A DNA stretch of 64,000 nt from Acorus gramineus (lineage: Eukaryota; Streptophyta; Magnoliopsida; Acorales; Acoraceae): positions 2,093,032 to 2,157,031 of the forward strand of contig CM060855.1 of NCBI GenBank assembly GCA_030737835.1, given 5' to 3'. Made by a program: the position numbers and the translations under genes. Each line of letters opens with the position of its first letter. The first letter of the stretch is position 1. Positions 35,884 to 49,200 of this stretch are shown piece by piece. Under the pieces are notes generated by a model that did not search any database, was not told the DNA's origin, and was given only the letters and a program-made list of their open reading frames with translations.

Positions 35884-36594
35884 CTAGGACCTTTGCTCCT
35901 CGATCTTCCTTTCAAGTTCCTCCTTGTTGGCTCCCACAACCTTATCAACCTCCGTTCCCTGCTTCACGAACACAAACGTTGGAACCCCCTCCACCTCCCA
36001 TTCCTCCGCCACACTCTAAGGATGAAGAGAAAACACAAAGGGTCAGTTTGCTCCGGTCTACAGGAGTCCAGTTCTCGGAGATCTGTGAGAACGAGGAATG
36101 ATTTTTTCCCCCTTGGGATGACCAGAAATGACTTGAGAAAAGAGAATTTTAAACGCCATTTACCTGGTGTTCAGCAGAAGGAGGATGAGAATGAACATTA
36201 AACTGGCCCTAAGACAAGAATACCGTGTTCCTAAATTTGGTATGGAAGGACAAGGAAACACATGCATACCGGGAGCTTGTCAATATCAATCTTGGCGAAC
36301 GTGACATCGGTGAACTTGGCCGCGAATTCTTTGATTACAGGCTCGATGACCTGGCAAGGACCGCACCATGATGCAGTGAAATGGATCACCATCTAGTAAG
36401 ATCAAACATTTCTCTTATTTTCATATATACATAACACATATTGAGATAAGAGTGAGATCGATGTTTGTTGATTTTCTCACAAGCTTTGTGGAGTTCTGGT
36501 TAGCCTTCCAGTGTTCTTTCCAAGCCTTCTCAGAGTGGAATGTGGAAATGTGTGATTCAGCCTTGATTTTAAGGCATGAGAATATTGAACCCAT
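35884..36594 (-). CDS. Thioredoxin h (subgroup II-like), copy B
   Basis: Three exons: 36481-36594, 36270-36392 and 35884-36015. Introns are phase 0, at the same positions as in copy A. The product is 122 residues, with 38, 41 and 43 per exon. The N-terminus MGSIFSC adds a palmitoylatable Cys7 to the myristoylation-like Gly2. Its extension is 23 residues shorter than in copy A. The redox motif WCGPC is at 47-51 and the cis-Pro is P91. The His replacing the buried Asp is shared (VIHFTASW). Intact frames and splice sites argue for a working paralogue. Differences from A include RF to QV after WCGPC and a glycine in place of alanine at VEGVPTF. Confidence 0.92.
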
Positions 36595-36799
36595 CTTTGT
36601 TATGACATGCAGATAGGTTTCACTGGTGTAGCATGCATTGATGCATTTGAGTTCCTTTTAAACCCCCACAACACAAGAAGACTCTTTGTTGCCTTTATTC
36701 ACTGAAACTCACATGAGAATCAATTCCCCTCACTTGATTAACTTTTGGAAAGCAAGTGCTTTTGAAGGATTCTACTTCTTTTTTCTTTTTGTGGGGGAG

Positions 36800-37345
36800 G
36801 GCTGAACCCGACCCAACTCTACATTTGAGTTGGTTTGGATTGGGATTTTAGCGTACAGGTTCGATCTGAACCTGAGTAGTTCGGACCTAATTCGGGTTGG
36901 TTTGGGATGAGGGATCGAAAACCCGAACCGAAGTAGGGATGATAAATTTAAATATTTCATATCTTTTTTTAATTTTTTAATTTATTATGAAATAAATTTG
37001 AATTATTCAATTTATTTTTATATATAATTTATCACTTCTATAGTTTCATTTCCATATTTTTAATAAAAATGTTTCTTAATTTCATCTTTGTTTTTTTTTC
37101 ATGTGAAATAATGACTTTTATTAAGTTTTAATTAATTGGAATGATATGTTTTAGAAGTCAAATCCAAATCTGATCTAAGTCCAACTCAAAATCAACCCAA
37201 CCCAAATCAAACCCGACGGGTTGGGTTTGGGTCGAGCTTCTCGGGTTTGAGAACGGGTTGAGTTGAATTTGGATTGATTTCTTTCTATTTTAGGTTGGGT
37301 TCGGGTTAAGCTCCAACTTGACCTAAGCCGCCCGATTAGCAACTT
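36800..37345. repeat. Amplified upstream repeat, unit 4
   Basis: AACCCGA/GGGTTNGGGTT arms around the GATAAATTTAAATATT core, located upstream of thioredoxin copy B exactly as unit 1 lies upstream of copy A. Confidence 0.75.
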
Positions 37346-38048
37346 TAGGTCCTTGTAACAGAGTCCCATCGCCTAAATCACCTCACTTTTAATGAGTTTG
37401 CAAGTTCTGATTACTAGATCGGGCGTTGGAGTGGTGGTTCGAATCTCAGATGTTTTTTGCAGGTTTGGTGATTTAGTTGCAGGAGTTGTTCAGGAGGATT
37501 TGATTGTCTTTGGAATTGTTTGAACAGGAGATGGTTTAATTAGTGAGGGATAGGAAAGCAATAAGTTATGAAGGTACATATGCATCAAAGTACACCTCTA
37601 TTTGGGTCATGGAGTTGGTTATGAATTCTGATTTCATATAAAGGGGTCTACATATCACAGTTACTTGTAATTATCTCTTAGGCCATCTTCAACCCTTAGT
37701 TAAATTTATACTTATATTTTACTAAAAATTTGAGTAAAATTTTTATTTGATATGGTATGTTGTCAACTGTAATTTTGTGGTTTAGTCAAATTTTTTAAAA
37801 ATAGTATTTGAAAATATAGGTAAATGTTTGACTCTCCTTTTATTTGGATAAAAATTTGAATAAAAGTTTTATTTGTATATGTATGGGTAAATGGTTGTAA
37901 AGATTTTATAGTGATTTTTACTCAAATTTAAGTTTGGATAAACATTTGAGTATATAAGATTAGAGATGTTCTTATAAATTAGGGGTTTACATGTTAAAAT
38001 ATTTTTTGTTTATTATAAATTATTATTTATATTGTATTCACAACTTGA
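37346..38048. other. Repeat tail upstream of thioredoxin copy B
   Basis: Matches about 28215-28910 and parts of 26200-27250. No gene. Confidence 0.6.
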
Positions 38049-38661
38049 TACAGCGTACGGATACGATCTTCTACGGATTCGATCTAAGGAACAAAATTTG
38101 TAGGCTTCAATGACGCTATTGATTCACGAAGAATACTAGGACGATGGGCTTCAACGAGTTTGTTGATTCCTAAGAATACCATAAACTATGGAAATCTATG
38201 TATTTGACAATCCTCCTAGGATCACAAAAATACAATAGAGAAAATAAATAAATTCTAATGATCCATTTCTACATAATCAATTGGTTTACATGTCTATTTA
38301 TAGAATAGAGAATCCATAACTAATTAGGATCTCAACTGATTATCCAAATCCAAACTATGATCCTAACAAAGGCATAAAATCTTAACAAACTCAAAATTGT
38401 CGAAAATAGTAAAAATAACTTTCAACCGTCGATTTGACCCCCAAGAGGATCTCAAAACGCTCCAAAAATTAGTGTAGAGGCATAGCGACTATTCCGGTAG
38501 GGCTCATCGATATGAATGCGTGGACATATTATAATAGCAATTTTGATCTACGGTCTGAAAGTTTTTAAGTTATGATGCACCCAAACGATCAAAATATCTT
38601 CTCTTCTTCTGGTCCATCTGATCTCAGCCGTCCATATAATGTTTCGCTATAATGTCTGCAT
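38049..38661. mobile_element. 613-bp insertion with 8-bp target duplication
   Basis: CACAACTT is duplicated at 38041-38048 and 38662-38669. The flanks are continuous with the uninterrupted version at about 28910. The inserted DNA is non-coding, with termini GATACAGCGTAC and AATGTCTGCAT. An 8-bp duplication suits hAT elements, but the termini are not clear inverted repeats. Confidence 0.6.
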
Positions 38662-38799
38662 CACAACTTATCCATGTTCAATCAAATAAAATAAAATTTT
38701 CTTCATTATATTTTCTAAGAAGAATAACAAAAAAAAAAAATCAAATATAAAATGATTTATTTCATATTTGTATTGAAATAGTTATTTATTCTAGAATCA

Positions 38800-40790
38800 A
38801 TAATGATTTTTGGGCTCCAATTGGTAAACCCCATCCCAAGCCCTATGAGGTGGCAAGTTTGAAATCCCCAATTTTTTCTTTCATGTTTTATACAGTAACC
38901 AACCCCTTAATTTACAAGGTGGTTACGATTTCACTATATTTGTTTGTCCTTTCTTTTTTAAAAAGCAATCAATTCAATCGAAAGCCATTATTTACACAAA
39001 ATACATATTTCGATTCAGATTGATTAGAGGAAAAGAAAATAAATACTCGATTTCAGTTTTGTGGGGATTAGAGGAAAAGAAAACAATTAATTGATTTATT
39101 TTTTTTATTTACGACCTGTTTGTGGTGCAATCAATGGCGATCCTTTCATGTTAGACTATTTCGATCTAAGTAAAACATTCTGATCTGAGTCGAGAATGTT
39201 TAATCTTTTACATTCATTTTTGAATCCTCATGTACATTTGTGAGATTGGGTATTTTAATTTAAATTCAGATACATGTCCGCTGTATCTGAATTATATATG
39301 CAGTTTGTGTTTAGGTACGATTTATATAATCGTTTATGTTGTTGTTTATGCGTATAATTATGCATAATGAATTCTTCAGCATATTTTAGTCTTACATAAT
39401 CATTTTTTCAACTCATATACATTTGTCTAATGTAAATTTTTTAATGACAATAATAGATACACGTAATTAAGCATGTCAATCGGAAGGATACAGATCAGAT
39501 ATGCTAATATCCATATGATAACTTTTAGATTCGGATATGGATATTAATTTTCGGAATCGGATCCCTTCGGATACGGATCGGATATGGATATTTTTCAGAT
39601 AATTGACATGTTTGAATAATGACATTAATTTAGATAAAAAGGTGATATTTAAAGAGATGTCAATATTAAAATTGAGATTTTTAAGGCTTATTCCCTTTTT
39701 CAAATATTATACATTAAAAATTTAATAGTATTATAATATATTATCATTGTGTTTAATCATATAAGATAACAATATGGGTAATATATAATTCAAATATATA
39801 TATTTTTATAATAAATGTCGGATACAGATACTTTTTGGATCGGATAGACTGATATCCATATCCGCACTCCGGATTTTCGAATATCAGATATTTCTGAATT
39901 TTTGGATACGGATTCAGATATTTTTCGGATAATTGACAGACTTACACGTAATGTGTATATGAATAATTTATCCAGCCCAATGTGTTGTATGTTATGTTTG
40001 TTCTGATGGATTTGATTAATGTGTTTTTGAATAATATTTAATTATATTTGTCATCTATTTTTAAAGATATTTATTAATCATATACATGTTTGTAAATCAC
40101 TTTTCTCAGATACAAAAATGAACAATGTGTATAAGATACCTTTGACGATCATATATGTATATGTATCTAAAAAAAATTATATAGGACTATATCCAAATTT
40201 GTATATATTTCTGAAAAAACTAATATACTCATTTGTATATGAAATTCTAATATATTCATATGTATTTGTAGCTGTATCTGTAAAAAAAGTGGAGGTAGAG
40301 GTCGGAGGAGGTGGATGCCAGAGGATGGCTCGAAAGGTAGTTGATCTACCTCTCATATGATAGAGGGGTGTATATGCAAAATCTCTCTCATTAGTCATCA
40401 CCCATGCATGTATTAATCACCCACCTATTGAACCTTTGGGGGGCCTGGGCTCCCTTGGTTCCGCCCCTGAGGGTAACGAGAGTAATTCAAGGGTGGTGAT
40501 GCCGGTTGCCAGATATGAGGACGCCAGCCAGAATTTTTGAAGTGGCGGATGCCCCTTGAAAGGATAAAAAAGAAATTTTTCAAAGGAGGGAGTGTATGGA
40601 GGCGGTTATACAGTCCTAATTAACGAGGGATTTGTTTTTTTTTTGAGTGAAAAACTCTAATACTAAGGAAGGGAAATATTGTTTTTGCACTTTTTATCTT
40701 TTTAAATAGTCAAATAAGTAATCAATCAGATAATGACACTTATTGGACCTTCTTAATAAGGTTTAAATTTTGGAGTTCATGTAGCAAGAC
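38800..40790. other. AT-rich insertion in block B, with GGATATCCATATCC-type repeats
   Basis: The duplication is broken here. About 39475-39945 is rich in GGATAYGGATA and GATATCCATATCC, with TGTCAAT near both ends (one inverted). This suggests a small DNA transposon. No gene was recognised. Low-complexity frames at 40118-40400 are not supported. Confidence 0.4.
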
Positions 40791-41065
40791 CCTTCTAGAA
40801 TAGCTTATTTGTCGTTTTTAAAGTGGTGGGTTAAAGTATGAACTTGAGTTCAAAGCCTCCATTGATAACAAAATGGGGAATAAAAAAAAGTGACACTCAT
40901 CAAACAAAATGGAAATGCTGATTCAACATTCTGGATGCCATAGTCCACTTATGTCAGTCACATCTCATGCTGCCTGTGAATTTGTTCCAAAGAAACAGGC
41001 CATTTTTGCACAGGAATTGGTTAGGTCATGAAAGATTCAGAGATAAATTTTATGGCCTAACAGAA

Positions 41066-42371
41066 TGTTTGGACATATTGATGTGAAGCATGATCTCCTT
41101 TTGATAGTCGCGAATGTATTTCACATGGGTTAACAAGTACAAAACAATATTTGTTTATAAGGAATATATGAGTATAAATATGTCAGAATAGGTGAACTTA
41201 AGTTGGAATTGATATTCCAAGTTTCTTTTATAATTATGTTATTTCATTCAATTTTTTTCATTGGTATATAAAAGAATTCACATGTCAAATTATATGTCTA
41301 TCACTCATAGGAAAATGATGTTGTATCTAGCCTTGCGTGCAATCCCATTTATAGCCTCAAATCATTTTGATTTTTTTTTAAAAGTATACACTAGTCTAAT
41401 GAAGTAAATACTATTAAAATGTATATATGAAATCAATGCATATATTTAAAAATAAAATATAAAAAAAATAATTTTTCATACATTTCACTAGTGAAATATA
41501 TATTGTACTAGTTCAATATACACTCCACTACTGGAGTGTATTTATTTGCGGTTGGGGTATAGCCTCTGGGTTGCAGATGGAGTGATTGAGCGGATCAATG
41601 TCATTTCTTATAAATTAGATCATTGTCCTTTCTTATAAATTAAGAATTCACGTGTTAAATTATTTTTTATATTTTATAAATTTTTGTTCAAATCTTTTTT
41701 TTTTATCCACAACTTAACCATGATCAATCATACAACAAAAATTTCATTATTAAATTTTTCAACGAGAATACCTAAAAAAATAGCCAAATATAAAATGATT
41801 TAATTCACTAGTAAACTTATTTATAGTTGAGTAGTTCTATATTCTGAAATAGCTTATCGCTACCCAAATATATGTTGAGTGAATGATTTATAAATTAAAT
41901 TATTTTGCTTTTATTATTACTTTACTCGATTATTTAGAAAACATATCTTCTGTATCCAAAATATTAGAAGTTATCTGATGCTTCAATATCTAGAATGCTA
42001 ATATAGATATTTTTTTTTTTTGAAAAATCAATCATAAAATTTTGTGTTTATATTATATGTTATATAAATTCAATTATATTTTATAATATTATTTAAAATT
42101 TAGTCTGGGGCAAACAAGTGAAGGTAGCATTCCTAGCTGGGACCATAATTAAGGTCAGTCAGGGGGTCCCTCGATACCCAAAAAAAAATAATTTAAATTT
42201 AAATAATCTCCTGCATTATCTTTTTGCAATAGATTCTCATGTCCTGATTTTAATCTCTAATAATTTTTTTAAACTAGTGTCCACTATTCAACTATCCAAA
42301 AACATATCCACTCTCAATTCTAATATTAATATTGTATCTAAAATTTTTACGACTAAATACAAATATTATTA
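41066..42371. other. AT-rich intergenic DNA left of MULE-3
   Basis: No gene. About 41620-41830 resembles the repeat tail near 28840-28965, so it may be a further decayed copy. Confidence 0.4.
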
Positions 42372-42416
42372 GGGTGCGGCTATAGCTACCCCATATACTC
42401 TCCTACCCACCCCATT
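42372..42416 (+). repeat. MULE-3 left TIR
   Basis: About 45 bp pair with the inverted sequence at about 60640-60684. Just inside is a TATA-like CTTATATAAATATTC (about 42460), a possible promoter for the PMD gene. Confidence 0.7.
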
Positions 42417-42494
42417 ATTTCCCCACCCAGACATACATCTATACTTCATAAGCCCACCCTTATATAAATATTCAACCTAAATCACTTTCACCCC

Positions 42495-42640
42495 ACCCCA
42501 TCCATTGTTTCACAAACAAAACCCTCCCTATTCTCTCACGCGACTATCCACTGTTTCACAAACAAAGCCCTCCCCATTCCCTCTCACGACCATCAACTGT
42601 TTCACAAACAAAACCCTCCCTCCCTCTTTGTTGTGGATGA
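42495..42640 (+). repeat. Three ~57-bp tandem repeats near the left end of MULE-3
   Basis: Units contain CCAYTGTTTCACAAACAAARCC followed by CTCCC and a TCTCACG stretch. Confidence 0.75.
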
Positions 42641-42948
42641 GCAGCCCCGCCCGGATCTAGCCTCGCCCAACCGCCCGGATCAAACCGGCATCCCTCTCTC
42701 TCGGACCTCGTCTCCGTCCCTCTTTGTTGCATCAAATCAGGTTTCTTATTTCTCCCATGATTATATTTTGAAAAATTCTTATTAGATATAGTGATTATAT
42801 TTTGAAAAATTCAATGAGCTGCATTCCTATAGAAAGATGAAAAGGAAATCAGTAACATGAACGATGATGAAGAAAGGGGGAGTTGAAAACAGGGTAGAGG
42901 ATGATGAATTGTCGCTCCAAGATTCACGTGATATTAGATAGATATTTA

Positions 42949-43476
42949 CCCCCCGTATGGGGTGTGAAATTGGGTTATTCGCTCCCGATAGCTATACTGG
43001 GATAGATAACAATCCAGGCTGAATAAGCAATTTTTTGTTTGGTTGTTTTTTTTGTTATTCTCATTGGGAAACGTAAAAATGACTTTTTTGTTGTTTGGTT
43101 CACCTTGGATAAAGTGATGATAAATGGTTGATAAGGGATGAATAAGAGTTTATGATTTTTAAATGACAATTATACCCCCTGGGAATAGTGTGAGAGATAT
43201 ATGATTGATTTGATAGATGTGACAGTTTTTGAAATCTGTGTGAGTCTGTTAGGTGAGATAAATTTTTTAAAATGACAGAGAAGGGTATTTTTATCCATTG
43301 GTATAGATAAGCCTTGATAAGCAATTCCACAATTTTCTGAGAATAGTTATCAGGCCTTATCCTAACTTATCCAGACATAACTATCGGGGTTTATTCTGTC
43401 AAAACAAACAGTTTTTTTTTACTATTCTCTTGTATTCTTCCTTATTCTGGGTTTATGTCTCTAGGCATACGGGGGG
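42949..43476. mobile_element. PIF/Harbinger-like MITE, 528 bp, nested in MULE-3
   Basis: TTA duplications lie at 42946-42948 and 43477-43479. The termini CCCCCCGTATGG and, inverted, CCCCCCGTATGC pair. It is non-coding, and internal AT-rich sequence includes partly inverted GATAAGCAATT motifs. Confidence 0.75.
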
Positions 43477-43479
43477 TTA

Positions 43480-44009
43480 AAGATTAGAGACTAGAGAGAA
43501 AAAGATAGACTAGCATTTGTTTATGTTTATTTGAGGTCTTTAAATTTTAACTTTAAAATTTGTATCACTGCTATGTCATGGTACTGTGATGTATGAAGAA
43601 CTTATTGATTTTTTTTTCCATTTTTTTTTACTTTTTCTTTTTATTAATTTTTTTAAAAATGAGGCTTATGCCCAGGTCTCCACCTCCACCTTTCAAAACA
43701 CTAATAATTTCTTCCAAAATTCATTTAAATTATTTATAAGTCTACTTTGAAGATGATGTCTTTATAATTTTATTTCATTGACAAGTATGACTATGATCCT
43801 AGACCATAAGTAGACATCACCATTATTCATTTATCTTAAAAATAAGAAACCATTTATTTATGACCTTTCATATACAAAGTCCAGTATGATGGTTGAAATA
43901 AAACGAAAAACACTCAACACAAAAATATCATGAGCTGAGAAACTCTCTCATAGATAATAGATAATAGAGCCCAACAAGTAAATAAAAAGTGATGGAAATA
44001 AAATTTCTG
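43480..44009. other. Non-coding interior of MULE-3
   Basis: AT-rich. Part next to 44009 is probably intron captured with the kinase exon. No gene. Confidence 0.4.
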
Positions 44010-44011
44010 AC

Positions 44012-44131
44012 CTTAAGCAAAAAATTTGCTCCAGCAACCAGACAATCCATTTCATCTTCCTTATCAATACTAACTCCAAGTCTCTCTTTGAAGACATCAG
44101 CAAATGTGTGTGCTCCACCACCGGTGGCCTT
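44012..44131 (-). pseudogene. Captured pantothenate kinase exon fragment
   Basis: The minus-strand frame encodes ATGGGAHTFADVFKERLGVS, then DKEDEMDCLVAGANFLLK. This is the conserved glycine-rich block and following helix of plant type-II pantothenate kinase (the CoA pathway enzyme). A donor-like AAG|GTCAGAAAT follows, so exon and intron seem to have been copied together. Only about 40 codons remain, with no catalytic protein. Gene-fragment capture inside TIRs is typical of Pack-MULEs. Confidence 0.75.
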
Positions 44132-45414
44132 TTTCATAAGAATCCAACAACTTTAATTATTTACCCATCAGGAGCCCCCCAAAAAAATGTGAATAATTGG
44201 GCATGACAATTTATATATAAGCTATAGACATTAGAAATGCAGGTCATACCGAAACATGAAATCAATTGGTTGAATAAAAAGAAATCATCTAAGTGGATCA
44301 CCCGTGATTGGCTACATATTGTAACATAAGGTGTGAGTGCAACACAACCAGTAGCATTTCTGTAAATGTCTGAAAAATCAAAGACAAGCATGTTACTGGT
44401 TGTGTTGCACTAAGACACTGAGGACATTGTTGGTCTTCTAATGGCATGCATTAAGAAGTTGGAGAGGCTCAATTTGTTTTAAAGTTTTTTTTTTTTTTTA
44501 AGAAAACCATTTGTTTTAAAGTTACATGTAAAAAGGATTCCATAAACAATAGGCAGACTTTGTATTTTATTGTTTATTTTTTCAGGGAGTTTAAAAATTG
44601 AGTGATGCTTATGTTTTTGAATATATGTTAGGAATAAATTTTTCTGCATCATTAGTCATGTCCTCTTAGGCTTGTTATGGTTAGACATCTCACACTTTTT
44701 TCTTTGTTGCCATTGGCTGTGAGTTTACAATGAAAAAAAAATAGTGTGTCTTGTAAGAATGTTGTATTTGAGAAGAGTATTGTCTTAAGTTATCTATCTC
44801 ACTCATTTATATAATGAGCCTATATTTTTATTACTCTACATTTCATACAACCAGAGGTTCTCCTAAGTCCCTTTTGGTTTGGTCCACTTGAATGTGTAAT
44901 TTTAAACTAATATGTGACTACTGTAGTGATACATATGGAGTCACTATTCAGTAGTCAGTCAGTCTTTAGTTATTTTCTCTGTGATAAATGGTCAAGTCAT
45001 CTCAATTTTTGCCTTAGACATAAATAAAGAATGAGACACTCTCTGTTCAGTATCATTAGACTATTGAATGAGAAACATTGGTTGGAGAGACCTCTAGTAT
45101 TGATGGATTGAAATTTGGTGTAATAAGAAAGAATGATGAATAACACATGTCCATTACCAATAGTTTGTCTTATTAGTAGTGGTATGGGTATTTGGTTGGA
45201 TGACATGGATTTGTAGCATGGTTTCATGAGTTATTTTTGTTGGTTGGGTATCTTTTATAAAACCAAAAAATGTTTGAATAACATTCCATTTTGCTTTCAA
45301 TATTATCATTATGTTTTTGACATATATATTTTGAAAAATTTATATGAACGAGAACTCTATTTATTGATAAAGAATTGTACGTATCATTGGTTGATTCAAA
45401 CTCCTTTGACTAGT
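44132..45414. other. Upstream region of the PMD gene in MULE-3
   Basis: AT-rich. A minus-strand frame at 44161-44391 may include further captured kinase intron or exon, but no family is recognised. No other feature. Confidence 0.4.
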
Positions 45415-46298
45415 ATGGCACCAAAGAAACGAGTTCCGCAAACTACCTCGCTTCGTAGACGTCAATCTAAAAGGCTTGCTAGAGATGTGGCATCAAGTTC
45501 CATGGTTTCATCCATTGAACCAGAGGCCGTAGAAGAGGATGTACAAGAGCGTGACGTAGGTAGAGAGGATGTAAATTCTGAGATAGATGAGAATAGCTTG
45601 AAGGGTCCTTTTCCCGGTGGACCTGAGACAAATGAACTCCTGGTTGATTATCGACATCACATCGCATATCATATATGGAATAGCAAGGTATGTATGATGT
45701 AATAACATAGCTCTTTTGTTCTACTCTAATGCACCATGCATATATTAACCTATATTAACATATATTCTCTTGGGTGCAGGGCGATCGTTTTTTGCGGTGT
45801 CGCCAACCAACGAAAACATTGGAGGGTTGGGATTTGTCAGACGAGTCAATAACCTTCAGGAACAAAGTGAAGCAAAGTGGATTGTTGCCTTTGGTTGAGT
45901 ATAGCTTTCCTCTATTGAATGTTCCGCTCATAAGTGCAATGGTAGAGAGGTGGTATCCAAAGACCAATACTTTCCATTTATCATTTGGAGAGATGACCAT
46001 CACACTCGATGACGTGGCCCAAGAAATTGGCATCCCAGTGATGGGCAAAGTAGTTTATGGTTCAACATCTATGGATATCGAGGAGGCATCCAAACTGGTT
46101 TTTGAAAGTTTGAACCTTCCAATGTCAAAAATTGATAAGGAGTTGCGATTGCATAAGGGCAGTGTCGTTAGACTAAAGTGGTTGAGAGATAAATTGTCCA
46201 AAAAGTCCCCTTCACTGCCAAAGCAACACATCAACTTTGTAGTGAAAGGGTACTTGTTGTTTGTGCTCGGATGCACCATATTTAGTGATAAGACCGGC

Positions 46299-49200
46299 TG
46301 TTACACCCCGGAGCGATCGTTCCTGGGACCATACCAATCATACAATATCAGGAGTCATACAAAAGAGGCCAATAATGACTCCAAATAAAAGACGACAATA
46401 ACCAACAAGGATCGAATAAAGTAACAAGGCAACAGAGAAGCGATAGCCAATTAAAAATGCGGAAGCATAAAATACAAATAAGCCTGTAAATCAAAAACAT
46501 TATTACAGACCCGAATACACAATCACTGTTCTGTGAGAGTCCAAGTTTAGTCAAAATACAACCACATGTGTGACACGCACGATTACTAATACATAAACAA
46601 AAAAGATTGCTAACAGCTTCGCACTCGCCAACCGAAAGGTGGAACGCTCCACGCACGAACCACGCCAGAGGAATGCTCCAGCTCCACGCCAACCCAACCC
46701 CTGGTGGATAAACAATACACGAGGGGTGAGCTACAAGCTCAGTGAGTGGCAAGAATCCAAAGTCTACAATAATAATATATAATATTAGCACATTTTTCTT
46801 CTAGAAAAAAATATGGATGGAAGAACTCAACAGATATAAATGTCACGTGAAGCCGTGACCTCACCTCACCCCAAGGGGGGGGGGACATTTGGAAACCAAC
46901 TAATCCATTAATAGTAACGTGTAGTATCACAAATTAGCACAACGCTACAAAGATTATCCGAAAGATATATAATATATTATGATGCCTCGCATCATCCGGT
47001 AGCCCTCTCCCGGGTAGTCCTCATCCTGGCGGCCTTCCATGGTTGGTATTCGAGCCTCGTACGGTAGTGCCATCATACTCTGGACATTCCCAACGATACG
47101 GCATCACCCGTGGTTGGTACTCGAGCCTCGTATGGTAGACACATCATACTTTGGGCATTCCCAACGACACGGAATCACCCGTGGTCGGTACTCAAGCCTC
47201 GTATGATAGTCACATCATACTCTGGGCATTCCCAACGACACGGAATCACCCGTGGTTGGTACTCAAGCCTCGTATGGTAGTGACATCGTACTCTGGGCAT
47301 TCCCAACGATACGGTGGCATAACACAGGACATATTCGACTCTTGGTAGCTTCAATGCATGATGATGTAGGGAAACAATACTCCACACTCACGATATCATC
47401 TAGTAGCCCTCTCTCTGGTGGCCTTCTGATGTGGCGGCACCACCTAAGGAAGCTTCGACGCTAGGCAGCTTCGACGCACGATGATACGGAGAGAAAGCAC
47501 TCCAACCTCATCCTCACCTTCCACCCCTAGGGGTGGCATGGGACTATTGGAAAAAGAAATCAACTCGCACTCGCAAACTCCCTTAACCTTCCGGTAGCCC
47601 TCTCCCAGGTAGCCCTCTTTCTGATAGCCTTTCAGAATGGGTATGAAGCCACAAGGGTATTAAAATACACATTGAGCCTTCTATGATGTGGTGGTATAAT
47701 CCAGGATAGCTCTAACGCCGGGTAGCTTCAACATAGACACGAGGTAGAGGAGAAACATTCCACGATCACAATACAATACTTATGGATCAACTACTATCAT
47801 ATAGCAAATACCAATGCTAATGAATTCTCTATAATTCCCATAGATGCATCACTCGGACGCGGGAAAAATTAGTTAAGTTCTCTCACTCAACGGCGACAAG
47901 GCATGACCCTAAAGGCGGTCATGCACGCGCCTATTGCAGATAGGCCAAAAATACTATCATGGCTATCAGTTAACGAACACCGATACAATAAAAAAATTCT
48001 CCTAAATTTCTATACGAGTGCATCGCATGGATGCAGTTAACTATTTTTCTAATGCACAAAATATTAAAGCATGACCGACGGAAGGTCATACACTCACCTA
48101 TTATAGATAGGCTTGATTAGTCTATGATGCACACAATAAAACACAGGAGATATTCTATCTCAGAAGAGAATACAAAGTACTTAGCATTCAAGAATTAACT
48201 GCATATTTCCTAAACCAATCACATGATTCCACTATATGCACAAGAGAATAGTGGAACCCATTTCATTAGCTATCAATAAGTACAAGCACATGGAATTAGA
48301 TTCCCTAAACAAGCAGGTAATCAACGAATGACAATGCTAAGTAACTTATGAGATAATAAGCTCACCACTCCTCATAGAATATTCTAGGGAAATGAAAGAA
48401 AATCACATTTTCTAATACAAACAAACTTCATCACTATAATTTAACATAATGACTCATCCAATATCAAATAGAGGCAAATAAGACCCATCTAAAGTTCAAA
48501 GTAAGGGCAAAACATCAAACAAACAAGAATTTCATAATCGAATGAGTCTTAACTACATTCCCACAAGGATCGGTTACTAGTAAAACAATTGATTAATTTC
48601 CCATCAAAAGGTTAAAAATACAACATGTATTTATATGCTCATAACTAGCATGCATTCCGATACATAAGAATCACCCAAAAATATGCATGTTTACTGAATA
48701 AGTGAGGTGGTCGAATCACTCACTCAAATCCACAACAAGGCCCGATAAAGTATGCACCAAATGCATAGCGCTAATCGATTATCAACTCTTACTCAGATAT
48801 ACACGTCATACGACATCTCAACACATGCTTACTAATAAGCTGATACACATGCCCTAGCAAGAGCTAAGCATAGAATTATCAACTAATGATTAACCACACT
48901 AACTATTTACTAACATAGAGGTACTATTACAAATGGACTACCTAAGGCATGCCATACACTACATTTCATTATATATCAGATACATGATCATGCTAGCAAG
49001 TAGTGTATAAAAATATGGGTTATTATACGAGTATCGCATGAAATTAGATACTAGAGCATGTGCCTAATATTTAACATGCCTAATTTACAATGAGAGTATA
49101 GTTTGACCCAAATCCTTAAGTCAATTTATATAACACTAAGAAAACTAGTACATGGCACGCCATTCAAACATGTAATGCTAGGGAAGAAATGATCCATGCA

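Larger units (their letters stand above)
32615..41065. repeat. Duplicated thioredoxin block B (with insertions)
   Basis: It is colinear with 22300-28970. Major insertions in B relative to A are about 33143-34888 (LINE fragment and MITE), 38049-38661 (8-bp duplication) and about 38800-40790. Thioredoxin copy B lies at 35884-36594. Confidence 0.8.

Noticed and set aside
44161-44391. Minus-strand frame beside the kinase fragment as a further kinase exon
   Set aside because: No recognisable kinase motif. It may be captured intron.
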